Source: an uncultured Bacilli bacterium (lineage in GTDB: Bacteria; Bacillota_I; Bacilli_A; RF39; UBA660). Taken from it: 36,024 nt of DNA. Below are positions 1 through 7,422 of this stretch, in pieces (position 1 is the first letter of the stretch; each line of letters begins with the position of its first letter). The translations under genes and the position numbers were made by a program. The DNA lies in assembly GCA_947626445.1 (NCBI GenBank), contig CANQSC010000002.1, positions 1 through 36,024 on the forward strand. Direction: 5' to 3'. Below the pieces are notes generated by a model. That model did no database searches and was not told the DNA's origin. It was given only the letters and a program-made list of their open reading frames with translations.

Positions 1-13
1 AATTTTTTCTTCA

Positions 14-793
14 TTATATTTCAAACCCTCTTTCATTATTTAAATAATTATCATCATTAAATCTTGTTTGAAGATCCATGTAACCAACTATTTTATACTC
101 ACCATCATTTATATCTATTACATCCTCTAAACCTAATCTTTCAACTTCTAACTTAAACTTTTCAAAATCTTCATTTGTATATTCTTCTGAATAAAAATCG
201 TTCCAATCTTCTTCTGATATATGACACATTCCAGAATCAGCCGCACATACACCAGTATAAATTTCTTGTAATAAATTAGAACACTGACTAATTTTTGGTA
301 ATTCCAAATATTTATCAAAATCATTATAAAGTAATTGTTTTAAAGAATTTTTTATAAATTGTTCATTCATTTTTGAATCTTTATCACCTTTTGAATACCT
401 AATATCTGTTTCTTCATAACTTTCAATAATATTTGCTAATGATTTTTCATCTTTATATAATATTGCATTACAATATAAATAATCATCATCAATCCAAGTA
501 TTTAATATTTCTATACTTCTGTGTAAATAGTTTTCGTTGTACCATATTTCAAATTTATTCCATTCTTCTTTTTTATACAAAACATCATCTAATAAAACTA
601 TTCCATACTGTTTTTTTAATCTCTCTGACTTCTCATATAATTTATCAACTTCTACATCTTGTTTACTCATTTCTTTAAAATACTTATTTAAATCTTTTTG
701 ATTACAGATAGTTTCTAAATATTTTCCTATAGAATCATATTTTTTATATCCTATATTTTTTCTAATATTTTCATAATCTTGTAATATACTCAT
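14..793 (-). CDS. Unknown acidic protein, ICE gene downstream of HU
   Basis: I do not recognise this 259-residue protein. It is soluble, with no signal peptide or membrane segment. The N-terminal third is charged and helical, and the C-terminal half is strongly acidic. The stretch around residues 187-205 (CHISEEDWNDFYSEEY) resembles the end of another unknown gene of this element at 6652-7182 (FISEKDWCDEINNYYSKKL), so the two may share a small domain. The ATG is preceded by AAGGGGGAA at good spacing, so the start is firm. It lies downstream of the HU gene and its hairpin in the same direction, and is probably the next gene of the conjugative element. Function is unknown; an accessory or anti-defence role would be a guess. 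Confidence 0.75.
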   Translation of the reverse strand: MSILQDYENIRKNIGYKKYDSIGKYLETICNQKDLNKYFKEMSKQDVEVDKLYEKSERLKKQYGIVLLDDVLYKKEEWNKFEIWYNENYLHRSIEILNTWIDDDYLYCNAILYKDEKSLANIIESYEETDIRYSKGDKDSKMNEQFIKNSLKQLLYNDFDKYLELPKISQCSNLLQEIYTGVCAADSGMCHISEEDWNDFYSEEYTNEDFEKFKLEVERLGLEDVIDINDGEYKIVGYMDLQTRFNDDNYLNNERGFEI

Positions 794-817
794 TTAAAAT
801 TCCCCCTTATTGCCAAA

Positions 818-841
818 ACAAAAAGACCATTACTGATCTTT
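818..841 (-). terminator. Probable rho-independent terminator after HU gene
   Basis: AAAGACCA and TGATCTTT (one G-T pair) form an 8-bp stem with a TTAC loop. On the minus strand it is followed by TTTTTGTTTT. It lies between the HU stop codon and the ribosome binding site of the next gene, so it probably ends or attenuates the HU transcript. Confidence 0.55.
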
Positions 842-899
842 TGTTATTTTTTTCTATCTTAAAAGGAATATCATTTTGATACTCCTCTTAATAATTAAA

Positions 900-1175
900 T
901 TACTTATTAACAACTTCTTTTAAAGCAGTTCCAGCTTTAAAACTAACACCTTTGCTAGCAGCAATTTTAATTGTTTCACCAGTTTGAGGGTTACGACCAG
1001 TTCTTGCTGCTCTTTCAGATATTTTAAAAACTCCAAATCCTGCTACTGTAACTTTTTCACCTTTTGCTAATTCATCTTTGAATAAATCAAAAGTAGCATT
1101 AAATACTTTTTCAGCATCTGCTTTTGATACATCAGCATTTTTAGCAATTGCTTCAATCATATCAGACTTTTTCAT
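900..1175 (-). CDS. hup: HU-family DNA-binding protein
   Basis: This is a histone-like HU protein of 91 residues, the usual length for the family. It begins MKKSDMIEAIAKNADVSKAD, followed by the hallmark VAGFGVFKISERAARTGRNP segment in which the beta arm carries RTGRNPQTGE. HU dimers bind and bend DNA without sequence specificity and help assemble recombination and relaxosome complexes. An ATG exists five codons upstream, but its codons contain the ribosome binding site GGGAGGTG, so the start at 1175 is preferred. The gene lies directly downstream of the relaxase gene. A chromosomal origin cannot be excluded, but the position suggests an element-encoded HU that assists DNA transfer or integration. 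Confidence 0.95.
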   Translation of the reverse strand: MKKSDMIEAIAKNADVSKADAEKVFNATFDLFKDELAKGEKVTVAGFGVFKISERAARTGRNPQTGETIKIAASKGVSFKAGTALKEVVNK

Positions 1176-1248
1176 CAATACACCTCCCATCCTAAGCCTA
1201 CGCTTTCAACAACATTTTAACATATTATTATATTTTTAAATAAAAAAA

Positions 1249-2691
1249 CTACATATTTTTTTCATATTCATTATCGGACAACATTTCATAAAATTGTTTT
1301 GCAGCATCTTCTGAATCTTTTGACAATCTTCTTAAAGCGTTAGACATTTTATCATGATTTTTATAACTCCCATAAATAAAAAAATTTTCTAACAATTTTA
1401 ATTTAAACTTCTTTCTATTATTTTGATAGTATTTATTACTTTTATCTTTATAAATAATAATAGCAATTTCTCCTATCACATCTTCAAAAGATATTTTATC
1501 AGTTTTCTTATTGGCCTTTCCTTTATTATAATGATAATTATATAAAGCATGATTAACGATTGCATTTAAAATATAATTATCTGTTTTTTCTAGTTTTGAT
1601 TGAATCATCTTATTATCAAAAGCACTCTCAAAACCAACATTTGAAATATTATTTCTTTTATCAATATCTAAAAATATATCATTAAGTTTTTCTATTGATT
1701 CATCAATTTCTTTTTTAGATAACTTTAATTCATTTTTAGAATCAAATAATTTATTTTTGATTTCATTTGTTAATTTTCGTATTTCTTTTCCAATTTCATT
1801 TTTTGGTAAAGAACCATATTTAATATATTTTTTATCTATTTCTCTTATTTGTTTTAATAAATATCCTAATCGAACAATATTTTCTTCTAAATCTAAATCT
1901 GAAATATTTTTCAAAGTAAAATTTCTATCTTTAGGGTTAAAATAACTTTGTAAATGTTTTAAATCTTCATTTATTTTAATAAGTGATGGCCTATATAATT
2001 TACTTCGTTCAATAGCAAGTGATACTTGTCTTTTCATAAAATTATTTTCATTATCATTTAATTTCAGTTTATATCTATGACCAAGTTTATTGTTTTTCAA
2101 TTTATAACACTTATTTTTTTCAACCCAAGCAATATGAAAATGATAATTATTTTCTCTATCACAATGAAGAGATACAACCCACTCCAAATTTTTTTCTGGA
2201 TCTTGATAACCAGAATATTTTAAAAACTTAGGCATTATTTTGGTAGTAATTTCTTTTTGTAACTCATCAATTGAAATATTTTCATCAACATAATCTTGAT
2301 ATAAAGATAACACTGCAAGATTTACATTACTATCTTCTAAATAGTTAGACCAACTTTTTTGCATTTCTAAAACTATATCATCAGTTATAAAACTTCCATC
2401 TTTTAGCATTGCCATTTTTTCCCTTCTCATTTTATTTCTTGTCATAATATCTTCTGATTTTTTTCCACCCATAAAATAATCAAGCATTGATGACTTTGCT
2501 TTCTTTTCATCTCGACTATAATCATAAAAACCACAAATATATTTTTTTAATTCTTTTCTGTAATGATTCTTATCTTTGCATTTGATATAATACCAATCTC
2601 CATTTTTATGTTTCTTATAAATTTTTAAATTATTAGAAGGATTATTTACTGAGTAATAAGGATGGTTTATAAATACAACTTTAGATTCCAT
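1249..2691 (-). CDS. MobP2/MobL-like conjugative relaxase
   Basis: This is the putative relaxase, which nicks the element at oriT and pilots the strand during conjugation. Residues 169-190 hold a histidine motif: LEWVVSLHCD (H176) followed by NNYHFHIAWVEK (H184, H186). This matches the metal-binding HUH signature of MOBP relaxases of the MobP2/MobL type. Around residues 51-61, YICGFYDYSRDE resembles the YIDYIDRE segment that carries the tyrosine in that group, so Y55 or Y58 could be catalytic. The C-terminal part is a long lysine-rich helical region. The start overlaps the stop of the preceding small gene (TAATG). The palindromic region two genes upstream is the natural oriT candidate. The family is divergent, so assignment rests on motifs and context. 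Confidence 0.75.
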   Translation of the reverse strand: MESKVVFINHPYYSVNNPSNNLKIYKKHKNGDWYYIKCKDKNHYRKELKKYICGFYDYSRDEKKAKSSMLDYFMGGKKSEDIMTRNKMRREKMAMLKDGSFITDDIVLEMQKSWSNYLEDSNVNLAVLSLYQDYVDENISIDELQKEITTKIMPKFLKYSGYQDPEKNLEWVVSLHCDRENNYHFHIAWVEKNKCYKLKNNKLGHRYKLKLNDNENNFMKRQVSLAIERSKLYRPSLIKINEDLKHLQSYFNPKDRNFTLKNISDLDLEENIVRLGYLLKQIREIDKKYIKYGSLPKNEIGKEIRKLTNEIKNKLFDSKNELKLSKKEIDESIEKLNDIFLDIDKRNNISNVGFESAFDNKMIQSKLEKTDNYILNAIVNHALYNYHYNKGKANKKTDKISFEDVIGEIAIIIYKDKSNKYYQNNRKKFKLKLLENFFIYGSYKNHDKMSNALRRLSKDSEDAAKQFYEMLSDNEYEKNM

Positions 2692-2918
2692 TATTTTTTA
2701 GACAATATAAGTTCATCTAATTTATTTAAAATTTCTGTTTGCATATTTTTAATTTCCAAATTTTCTTCTAACTTTATTAAACCTAATTCTAAAAGTTCAA
2801 CTAAAAAATCATTTATAAAACTGTAATTAGTTTTTTTAAATTTAATGGAAATTATTTCATCAAGTTCTGTAGGTAAACTTATACTTCTCCTTTTAAAATT
2901 TTTTATTCTCTCACTCAT
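2691..2918 (-). CDS. Small relaxosome accessory-like protein
   Basis: This 75-residue basic protein begins with a segment that looks like a ribbon-helix-helix strand and helix (RRSISLPTELDEIISIKFKK). A predicted coiled-coil tail follows (residues 45-72). It is sandwiched between another ribbon-helix-helix-like gene and the relaxase, and its stop overlaps the relaxase start (TAATG), which implies translational coupling. In MOBP systems small ribbon-helix-helix proteins of this kind (MobC-like) bind oriT and recruit the relaxase. That role is inferred from position and fold-like pattern; no specific family is recognised. Confidence 0.7.
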   Translation of the reverse strand: MSERIKNFKRRSISLPTELDEIISIKFKKTNYSFINDFLVELLELGLIKLEENLEIKNMQTEILNKLDELILSKK

Positions 2919-2921
2919 AAA

Positions 2922-3242
2922 CTAATCCATAATTTTGTCTAAATAAAAATTATTATTCTGATAAAATCTTAAAAGTCCTTGCTCAGTTTTTACATCTTGA
3001 TCAACTGGAAATTCCATATTTGCATAAAATTGTTCTAACAATTTTTTTTGAATATTTTCTCTATAAATTATTCTATTTAATTTGTTATTTATATCTAGCA
3101 ACAAATCATTTCTTGAATCTAATTTTACTGCAAGTGCAATACATTTTCTAATTGCATCTGATTTACTTTTGATATTATTCTGTTTCATAAATTGCAATAA
3201 TAAAAGATTATCTTTTTCATATAAATTGACACTAAATTTCAT
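2922..3242 (-). CDS. Ribbon-helix-helix-like oriT-proximal protein
   Basis: This is a 106-residue protein starting MKFSVNLYEKDNLLLLQFM, then a helix-turn-helix-like SKSDAIRKCIALAVKL. The pattern fits a ribbon-helix-helix DNA-binding domain in the first 45 residues. A helical tail follows. A longer reading frame with upstream alternative starts exists, but AAAGGGGGAA sits just before the ATG at 3242, so that start is preferred. It is the first gene after the palindromic intergenic region at 3304-3482 and is followed by a second small gene and the relaxase. A relaxosome accessory protein or autoregulator binding the oriT repeats is the most likely role; this is inference from context. Confidence 0.72.
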   Translation of the reverse strand: MKFSVNLYEKDNLLLLQFMKQNNIKSKSDAIRKCIALAVKLDSRNDLLLDINNKLNRIIYRENIQKKLLEQFYANMEFPVDQDVKTEQGLLRFYQNNNFYLDKIMD

Positions 3243-3319
3243 GATTAAAATTCCCCCTTTTTTTAAAAATAGACATTTTTTTAAGGTCAACAGGATATGG
3301 GAATGCACCACGAAATTTC

Positions 3320-3344
3320 AAAATCCTTTAAATTAAAGGATTTT
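3320..3344. repeat. Perfect 12-bp inverted repeat
   Basis: AAAATCCTTTAA and TTAAAGGATTTT are separated by a single A. The near-continuous palindrome could be a protein-binding dyad or a cruciform within the candidate oriT. Confidence 0.85.
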
Positions 3345-3370
3345 TCATTGTCGTTGTTGCACCACCAACA

Positions 3371-3390
3371 CTTTTCGCACTTGCGAAAAG
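3371..3390. repeat. Perfect 9-bp hairpin
   Basis: CTTTTCGCA and TGCGAAAAG are separated by two bases. This is the most GC-rich dyad of the region and directly follows a smaller TGTTG/CAACA hairpin, a layout typical of relaxase recognition hairpins beside nic sites. Confidence 0.85.
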
Positions 3391-3411
3391 AACCTTTTTA
3401 TTGGTTTATAG

Positions 3412-3482
3412 GGTTCAAAATTGTAATAAATTTCTTTTTAATCCATATTTTAAAAGAAATTTTTATGAACTTTTTTTGAACC
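3412..3482. repeat. Nested inverted repeats, 71 bp
   Basis: Outer arms GGTTCAAAA (3412-3420) and TTTTGAACC (3474-3482) enclose inner arms AAATTTCTTTT (3428-3438) and AAAAGAAATTT (3452-3462). All are perfect matches. Together they could form one long imperfect stem-loop on single-stranded DNA. Confidence 0.8.
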
Positions 3483-3484
3483 AA

Positions 3485-3949
3485 CTAACTGTTTTCCTCT
3501 TTTTTTCTATATTCAAGTTCTGCACCAATTTCTTGATTATTCTTGCTAAATTTTTCATTAATTTCTTCTAATTCTTTTTTGTATTCTTCATTTAATCTTT
3601 TAACTTCGGCAACTACTAATTTTAATTTTTTTTCACGATTTAATCCACTCATAATTTTCTTTTCATCATAATTTTTTATATCTTGCTCACTATTATAGTC
3701 ATAAAAAATATAATTAAATTTCCCTATTTTATTATCATAAACAAGTGTTATATTTTTGGCAGAAGTTTTAAATTCTAAATTAAAAAATCTTATCTTATCA
3801 ATGTTATCATTTTTTAAATAATAAACATCAAATTCAACTCCATAATGTTGTTTTACTAACTCCAATTTTTGTTTATATTTTAATTTTATTTTATCTTTTT
3901 CATTAATTTTTTGGTTCATTTTTTCTTCTAAATTGCTATTTTGATTCAT
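3485..3949 (-). CDS. Unknown coiled-coil ICE protein
   Basis: I do not recognise this 154-residue protein. Both ends are highly charged helices (residues 1-35 and 105-150) that look like coiled coils. They surround a central stretch rich in aromatic and beta-type residues (40-95). There is no membrane segment. Its start overlaps the stop of the preceding 67-residue gene by one base (TAATG), so it is the last gene of the tightly coupled primase operon, ending just before the candidate oriT. A role in DNA processing would be a guess from position only. Confidence 0.72.
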   Translation of the reverse strand: MNQNSNLEEKMNQKINEKDKIKLKYKQKLELVKQHYGVEFDVYYLKNDNIDKIRFFNLEFKTSAKNITLVYDNKIGKFNYIFYDYNSEQDIKNYDEKKIMSGLNREKKLKLVVAEVKRLNEEYKKELEEINEKFSKNNQEIGAELEYRKKEENS

Positions 3950-4152
3950 TATTTATCATCACTTTCTTGTGTATTTACACATATATATTTTTCAAAATAC
4001 TCATTAAAAGCATTTAAAAAATCTTCTTTATTTTTATATTTTCCTGACATTCCACCACCGTTTCCCAAATAATCATAATCAATAACTTTAACAAATTTTT
4101 CATCTAAATTAAATTCTATATTTATCGTAACTTTTCTTTTTTTCTTTCTCAT
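3949..4152 (-). CDS. Small unknown protein after primase
   Basis: This is a 67-residue protein with a very basic start (MRKKKRKVTINIEF) and an acidic end. The middle segment LGNGGGMSGKYKNKEDFLNAFNEYFEKY suggests a short beta-loop-helix fold. The start lies in an ATGA overlap with the primase stop, and its own stop overlaps the next start (TAATG), which is strong evidence that it is translated. No family is recognised. It could be a small primase partner, but nothing beyond position supports this. Confidence 0.7.
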   Translation of the reverse strand: MRKKKRKVTINIEFNLDEKFVKVIDYDYLGNGGGMSGKYKNKEDFLNAFNEYFEKYICVNTQESDDK

Positions 4153-5138
4153 AATTCATAATCACCATCCTTTTGTTCTTCCATTTTTTTATCTATTATT
4201 AACTTAAAATTGTCATTGAAATAATTATAATTTTTTATGAAAATATCTTTATGATTTATCAAAGCATCATTCAAATCTTTACATTCTTCTGTATTAAAAT
4301 TAGATATTAAAGTTGTAGAAAAAGAACTAATATTCATATTTTTTAGTTCTTCTTTTACTATATCTTGATACATTAGTCCTGCCTTATCATTATCAAAAAC
4401 AAGCACTAAAGTACCTTTAAAATTTTTATCTTTTATAACTTTTAATAATCTTTTATAATTAGGAAGTCCATTTAGTGCAATAGTCTTTACACTAGGATCT
4501 ATTGTTTCTAATGATAAAGAATCTATAATACTTTCTGTTACATATATTAAATCTTTTTCATCCATATTATTTAGTAATTCTTCATTCCATAAATAACTTG
4601 TTCCTTTAGATTTTATTTTACTATCTCCTATAACACTTCTTGCAAAATAGCAGTTTTTATTAATTGGAAATATTACCATTTCTCTTTTATCATCAAAGCC
4701 TATATTATACTTTTTTAATAATTTTGAATCTATTTTTCTATCACTTAAATAATTAGTCTTTGTTATTTTTTCAATACATTTTTTATAATAATTCGTAAAA
4801 TCAACAACATTATTTTCTGTTTTCACAATATCTGCTTTTTTAAAAACTATATTTGAAATATTTGGATATAAACTTTGGGCTATTTCTAATTTATCTCTAA
4901 AAGAATTAACTCCATAATCTTGACCAATCAAATCAAAAATATCATATTTAATTCCACAACTAAAGCAATGACATATATTATATTTATCTGTATAGTTCAT
5001 ACTAGGATGCCTATCTTCGTGAGTAGGATTTAAACAAGTAAACTTATCTTTTAAATTCATGATATTATGCTTTCTCATTAAATAATCTGCAAGCATTGGT
5101 TTAAAATCATCTATATCCTTTCTACTAATTAAAGACAT
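4149..5138 (-). CDS. CHC2 zinc-finger/Toprim DNA primase
   Basis: This is a primase-like protein of 329 residues. The N-terminus holds a CHC2-type zinc finger: C35-x4-H40 in CLNPTHEDRHPSM, then C58-x2-C61 in CHCFSCG. A Toprim domain follows, with the catalytic glutamate in YVTESIIDSLSL (E202) and the acidic pair in LVFDNDKAGL (D249, D251). Such proteins make RNA primers on the transferred single strand in the recipient or during element replication. The C-terminal helicase domain of chromosomal DnaG is absent, as is usual for ICE and phage primases. The ATG is preceded by AGGAGGAAAT and overlaps the end of the upstream gene; its stop overlaps the next start (ATGA). Confidence 0.9.
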   Translation of the reverse strand: MSLISRKDIDDFKPMLADYLMRKHNIMNLKDKFTCLNPTHEDRHPSMNYTDKYNICHCFSCGIKYDIFDLIGQDYGVNSFRDKLEIAQSLYPNISNIVFKKADIVKTENNVVDFTNYYKKCIEKITKTNYLSDRKIDSKLLKKYNIGFDDKREMVIFPINKNCYFARSVIGDSKIKSKGTSYLWNEELLNNMDEKDLIYVTESIIDSLSLETIDPSVKTIALNGLPNYKRLLKVIKDKNFKGTLVLVFDNDKAGLMYQDIVKEELKNMNISSFSTTLISNFNTEECKDLNDALINHKDIFIKNYNYFNDNFKLIIDKKMEEQKDGDYEL

Positions 5139-6088
5139 ATTTCCTCCTGCTTTTCTTTTGATTTATAGTTAGAGTCCTCATAAATAGTTTTCTTTCCATA
5201 AGTTATTTTAACAATATCCTCATAATGAAAATCAGTCCACCTGCCAAAAGTTTCTTCGTACAAATTTCTTTCGGTTACTTTTTCAATATTGTAACAAGAC
5301 AAATAAGAAGAATTATAACTATTTTTTAATGCAGCAGCATCATATTTAAAGGTTTGTTCAATCCCATCTTTATTAATTGTTATATTAACTGTTACACAAT
5401 TATTATCTTTAACAGCATCAACAATACTTTTTATTTTATGATACGGATGTTCTAAATTATCTTCGATTCTCTTTAATGCTTTTCTCTTTTCTTCAGTTAC
5501 AGTTAATCCTTTTAAAATTGATGTAACATTATCTAGGATAAATTCTCTAGTTTCTTCTTCTAAAAATGTATTCTTATCTGTTAAATAATCTAATAAATCT
5601 TTAGGTTTATCAGTAGAATATTTTTTATACGAATCTTCCAAAGTTAAAGATGTTTTACCATCCATAAAATCAGTTAATACATCTTTATCTTCGATTTCTA
5701 TAGCTATTTCTACATCTTCAATTTTAAATATATCATCTTTACTAGAATCAATTATTTCTTTTATTTTATCATTCATATCTTTATTTATCATATTATATAA
5801 TTCAGATGCACTAATAAATTTATTGTCATTATAATTCCAATTCAATAATTTGGCTCGTAATGAATATTCTAAATCAAAAAGTTTATCATTCTCTTTATCA
5901 TAAATACCGCTATATTTAAAAGGAGAACTTAAATCAAAAAGTTCCCCTCTATAATTATCTAATACATATAATATATCTAGTTTATCATTGCATTTAATTC
6001 TATTTACTATCATTTTTGAATCATCGTTATAACTAAATGTTTCTGTAATTCTATTACTTTTTAAAAAATCTAAAAATTCTTGTTCCAA
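5129..6088 (-). CDS. Unknown protein upstream of primase
   Basis: This is a 319-residue soluble acidic protein that I do not recognise. It has alternating helical and beta-like stretches. A central segment is rich in D/E (residues 105-160). A more structured C-terminal part (roughly 235-300) contains NITINKDGIEQTF and YEETFGRWTDFHYEDIVKITYG. Translation most likely starts at a TTG at 6088, because AAGGGGGT precedes it by the right distance and no in-frame ATG fits better. Its end overlaps the primase start by ten bases, so the two proteins are made together. A replication or processing partner of the primase is a plausible guess. Confidence 0.72.
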   Translation of the reverse strand: MEQEFLDFLKSNRITETFSYNDDSKMIVNRIKCNDKLDILYVLDNYRGELFDLSSPFKYSGIYDKENDKLFDLEYSLRAKLLNWNYNDNKFISASELYNMINKDMNDKIKEIIDSSKDDIFKIEDVEIAIEIEDKDVLTDFMDGKTSLTLEDSYKKYSTDKPKDLLDYLTDKNTFLEEETREFILDNVTSILKGLTVTEEKRKALKRIEDNLEHPYHKIKSIVDAVKDNNCVTVNITINKDGIEQTFKYDAAALKNSYNSSYLSCYNIEKVTERNLYEETFGRWTDFHYEDIVKITYGKKTIYEDSNYKSKEKQEEICL

Positions 6089-6123
6089 AACTATATACCC
6101 CCTTAATTTAAAAATTATTATTT

Positions 6124-6357
6124 TTATTTAGTATTATCAACATTAAATCTAGTTACAATTTCTTTCATCAATAATTCTTTAATTGCTAAAATATGTTTAT
6201 CAATTTCATCTTTAGAATTATCTTTTTTCTTTTCTAACTTTACTATATCTTTATTTATTGAATTAATTGCTTCATCAATAATTTTGTTTCTTTGTTCATA
6301 TAATGCAACTTTTGATTGTAGTTCTTGCATATCATTTATTAACTTATCAAAATTCAT
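6124..6357 (-). CDS. Small coiled-coil protein
   Basis: This 77-residue protein (81 if the upstream ATG at 6369 is used) is almost entirely helical with heptad-like spacing: MNFDKLINDMQELQSKVALY, then an INKDIVKLEKKKD segment. It resembles short structural coiled coils and has no catalytic motif. It overlaps the end of the upstream gene and is followed after a short gap by the TTG-started gene at 6088. Neither possible start has a clear ribosome binding site beyond GGTGATGA, which suggests translational coupling with the gene above. Function is unknown. Confidence 0.6.
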   Translation of the reverse strand: MNFDKLINDMQELQSKVALYEQRNKIIDEAINSINKDIVKLEKKKDNSKDEIDKHILAIKELLMKEIVTRFNVDNTK

Positions 6358-6655
6358 AGTCATCACCATTACTAGATAGTTCTAAATCTTTTGGTTCTTC
6401 ATGTAAATCAATATTGTAAAATATTTCTTTATCAATTATACGAAAAAGAGATTCCTCTAATATATAAGACAAATTTTCTAATTTTTTTGTATCATATTTA
6501 TACAATACCTTATCATCACCAATATTTTCATCAACAAAATCAAGTTCTTTTGCAACTAATAAATATTTTGCTATATCTCTAATTGATAATTCATTTAATT
6601 TTTTATCACTTAATTCATTAAATATATCTTCAAAATCATAAAACGTATCATTCAT
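6347..6655 (-). CDS. Unknown small acidic protein
   Basis: This is a 102-residue acidic protein, unrecognised. It has a helical pattern with the segment LNELSIRDIAKYLLVAKELDF. The start overlaps the stop of the upstream gene in an ATGA arrangement (6652-6655), with AGAGAGGAAATAG just before, so translation is well supported. It belongs to a run of small acidic genes between the XRE regulator and the primase. Such runs in ICEs often include anti-restriction and plasmid-maintenance factors, but no specific resemblance can be stated. Confidence 0.68.
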   Translation of the reverse strand: MNDTFYDFEDIFNELSDKKLNELSIRDIAKYLLVAKELDFVDENIGDDKVLYKYDTKKLENLSYILEESLFRIIDKEIFYNIDLHEEPKDLELSSNGDDYEF

Positions 6656-7182
6656 AACTCTATTTCCTCTCTATTTAATTTTTTACTATAATAATTATTA
6701 ATCTCATCACACCAATCTTTTTCACTAATAAAACTAGAAGTACATTGCCAATCAACTATATCAAATACTATATCTGCAAATAAATTTATTAACTCATCAT
6801 CAAAATCTTTTGCCTCAATTGTATGCACAATACCATCTTTTTGATATATATAATAGTATTCTTCATATTCTAATGTTTTTCTTATTTCTTCTTTTATTGA
6901 GTTTGCAGTAGAGATTCCACCTTCATTTATTAATTTTTCTTTATTTTCATTTACATAATCAACAAATAATAAATCATCAAAACTACTTTCTGCAATATAG
7001 CAAACCTCATTTGGGTAATTTTTAAAATTATTATAATCTTTATAACAATAGCCGTTGAAAGTCCCAGATTGTAAATACATCTGCTGATTATCATACTTGG
7101 ATTTTGAATCATTTATTTTCACAATACTTCCTACATTTGCTTCATAAATAGTAGAAAATGAATTTCTATATAAATAACTCAT
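6652..7182 (-). CDS. Unknown acidic protein with ISEKDW motif
   Basis: This 176-residue protein is unrecognised. The first half has a beta-rich look (YEANVGSIVKIN, YLQSGTFNGYCY, NEVCYIAESSFDDLLF). The end (FISEKDWCDEINNYYSKKL) resembles the ISEEDWNDFYSEEY stretch of the unknown gene at 14-793. Its ATG overlaps the TGA stop of a 44-residue gene just upstream, so it sits in a coupled operon. It may be a small regulator or host-takeover protein of the element, but this is only context. Confidence 0.68.
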   Translation of the reverse strand: MSYLYRNSFSTIYEANVGSIVKINDSKSKYDNQQMYLQSGTFNGYCYKDYNNFKNYPNEVCYIAESSFDDLLFVDYVNENKEKLINEGGISTANSIKEEIRKTLEYEEYYYIYQKDGIVHTIEAKDFDDELINLFADIVFDIVDWQCTSSFISEKDWCDEINNYYSKKLNREEIEL

Positions 7183-7313
7183 ACTTCAATATCCTCACTT
7201 TTATCACTATTCTTAATTATTTTCTCTTGTAATTTTTTATTTTCTAATAATTTCAATGAATCGACAATAGTCTTTTTATCTAATACTTCTTTTGTTTCTA
7301 TCATAAATTTCAT
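7179..7313 (-). CDS. Small 44-residue ORF in coupled operon
   Basis: A short frame begins MKFMIETKEVLDKKTIVDSL and continues with a lysine-rich helix. It ends in TGA overlapping the next gene's ATG (ATGA), the signature of coupled translation. A second in-frame ATG at 7304 is possible. It overlaps the upstream 43-residue frame in another register. No family is recognised. The overlap with the next start is the main evidence that it is real. Confidence 0.5.
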   Translation of the reverse strand: MKFMIETKEVLDKKTIVDSLKLLENKKLQEKIIKNSDKSEDIEV

Positions 7314-7407
7314 CTTCTTCTTTTGAACATTTACTGGAAATAATTAAACTATAATATAAAAAAAGAACAATTAAACTAATAACTATTCCTAATAAAATAA
7401 ACATCAT
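7276..7407 (-). CDS. Small 43-residue single-pass membrane peptide
   Basis: A short frame preceded by a very good ribosome binding site (GGAGGAATTAAAA, then ATG ATG). It starts MMFILLGIVISLIVLFLYYS, a clear transmembrane helix, followed by a charged tail (KCSKEEDEIYDRNKR). The size and shape fit small membrane peptides of conjugative elements such as entry-exclusion or regulatory peptides, or a hydrophobic toxin. The sequence does not decide between these. Confidence 0.55.
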   Translation of the reverse strand: MMFILLGIVISLIVLFLYYSLIISSKCSKEEDEIYDRNKRSIR

Positions 7408-7422
7408 TTTTAATTCCTCCTT

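Larger units (their letters stand above)
3304..3482. other. Candidate origin of transfer (oriT) region
   Basis: The non-coding gap upstream of the relaxosome genes is packed with dyads: a 12-bp perfect inverted repeat (3320-3331/3333-3344), a 5-bp hairpin (TGTTG/CAACA, 3355-3370), a 9-bp perfect hairpin (CTTTTCGCA/TGCGAAAAG, 3371-3390), and a nested pair with outer arms GGTTCAAAA/TTTTGAACC (3412-3420/3474-3482) and inner 11-bp arms (3428-3438/3452-3462). TGCACCAC occurs twice as a direct repeat (3304, 3358). Multiple inverted repeats next to a MOBP relaxase and small DNA-binding genes are typical of oriT. The nick site cannot be named. The region may also carry the promoter of the downstream operon. 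Confidence 0.65.

Noticed and set aside
1757..1945. Plus-strand open frames inside the relaxase and many other minus-strand genes
   Set aside because: They lie opposite strong coding frames, lack ribosome binding sites and encode low-complexity hydrophobic sequence; they are by-products of AT-rich composition.
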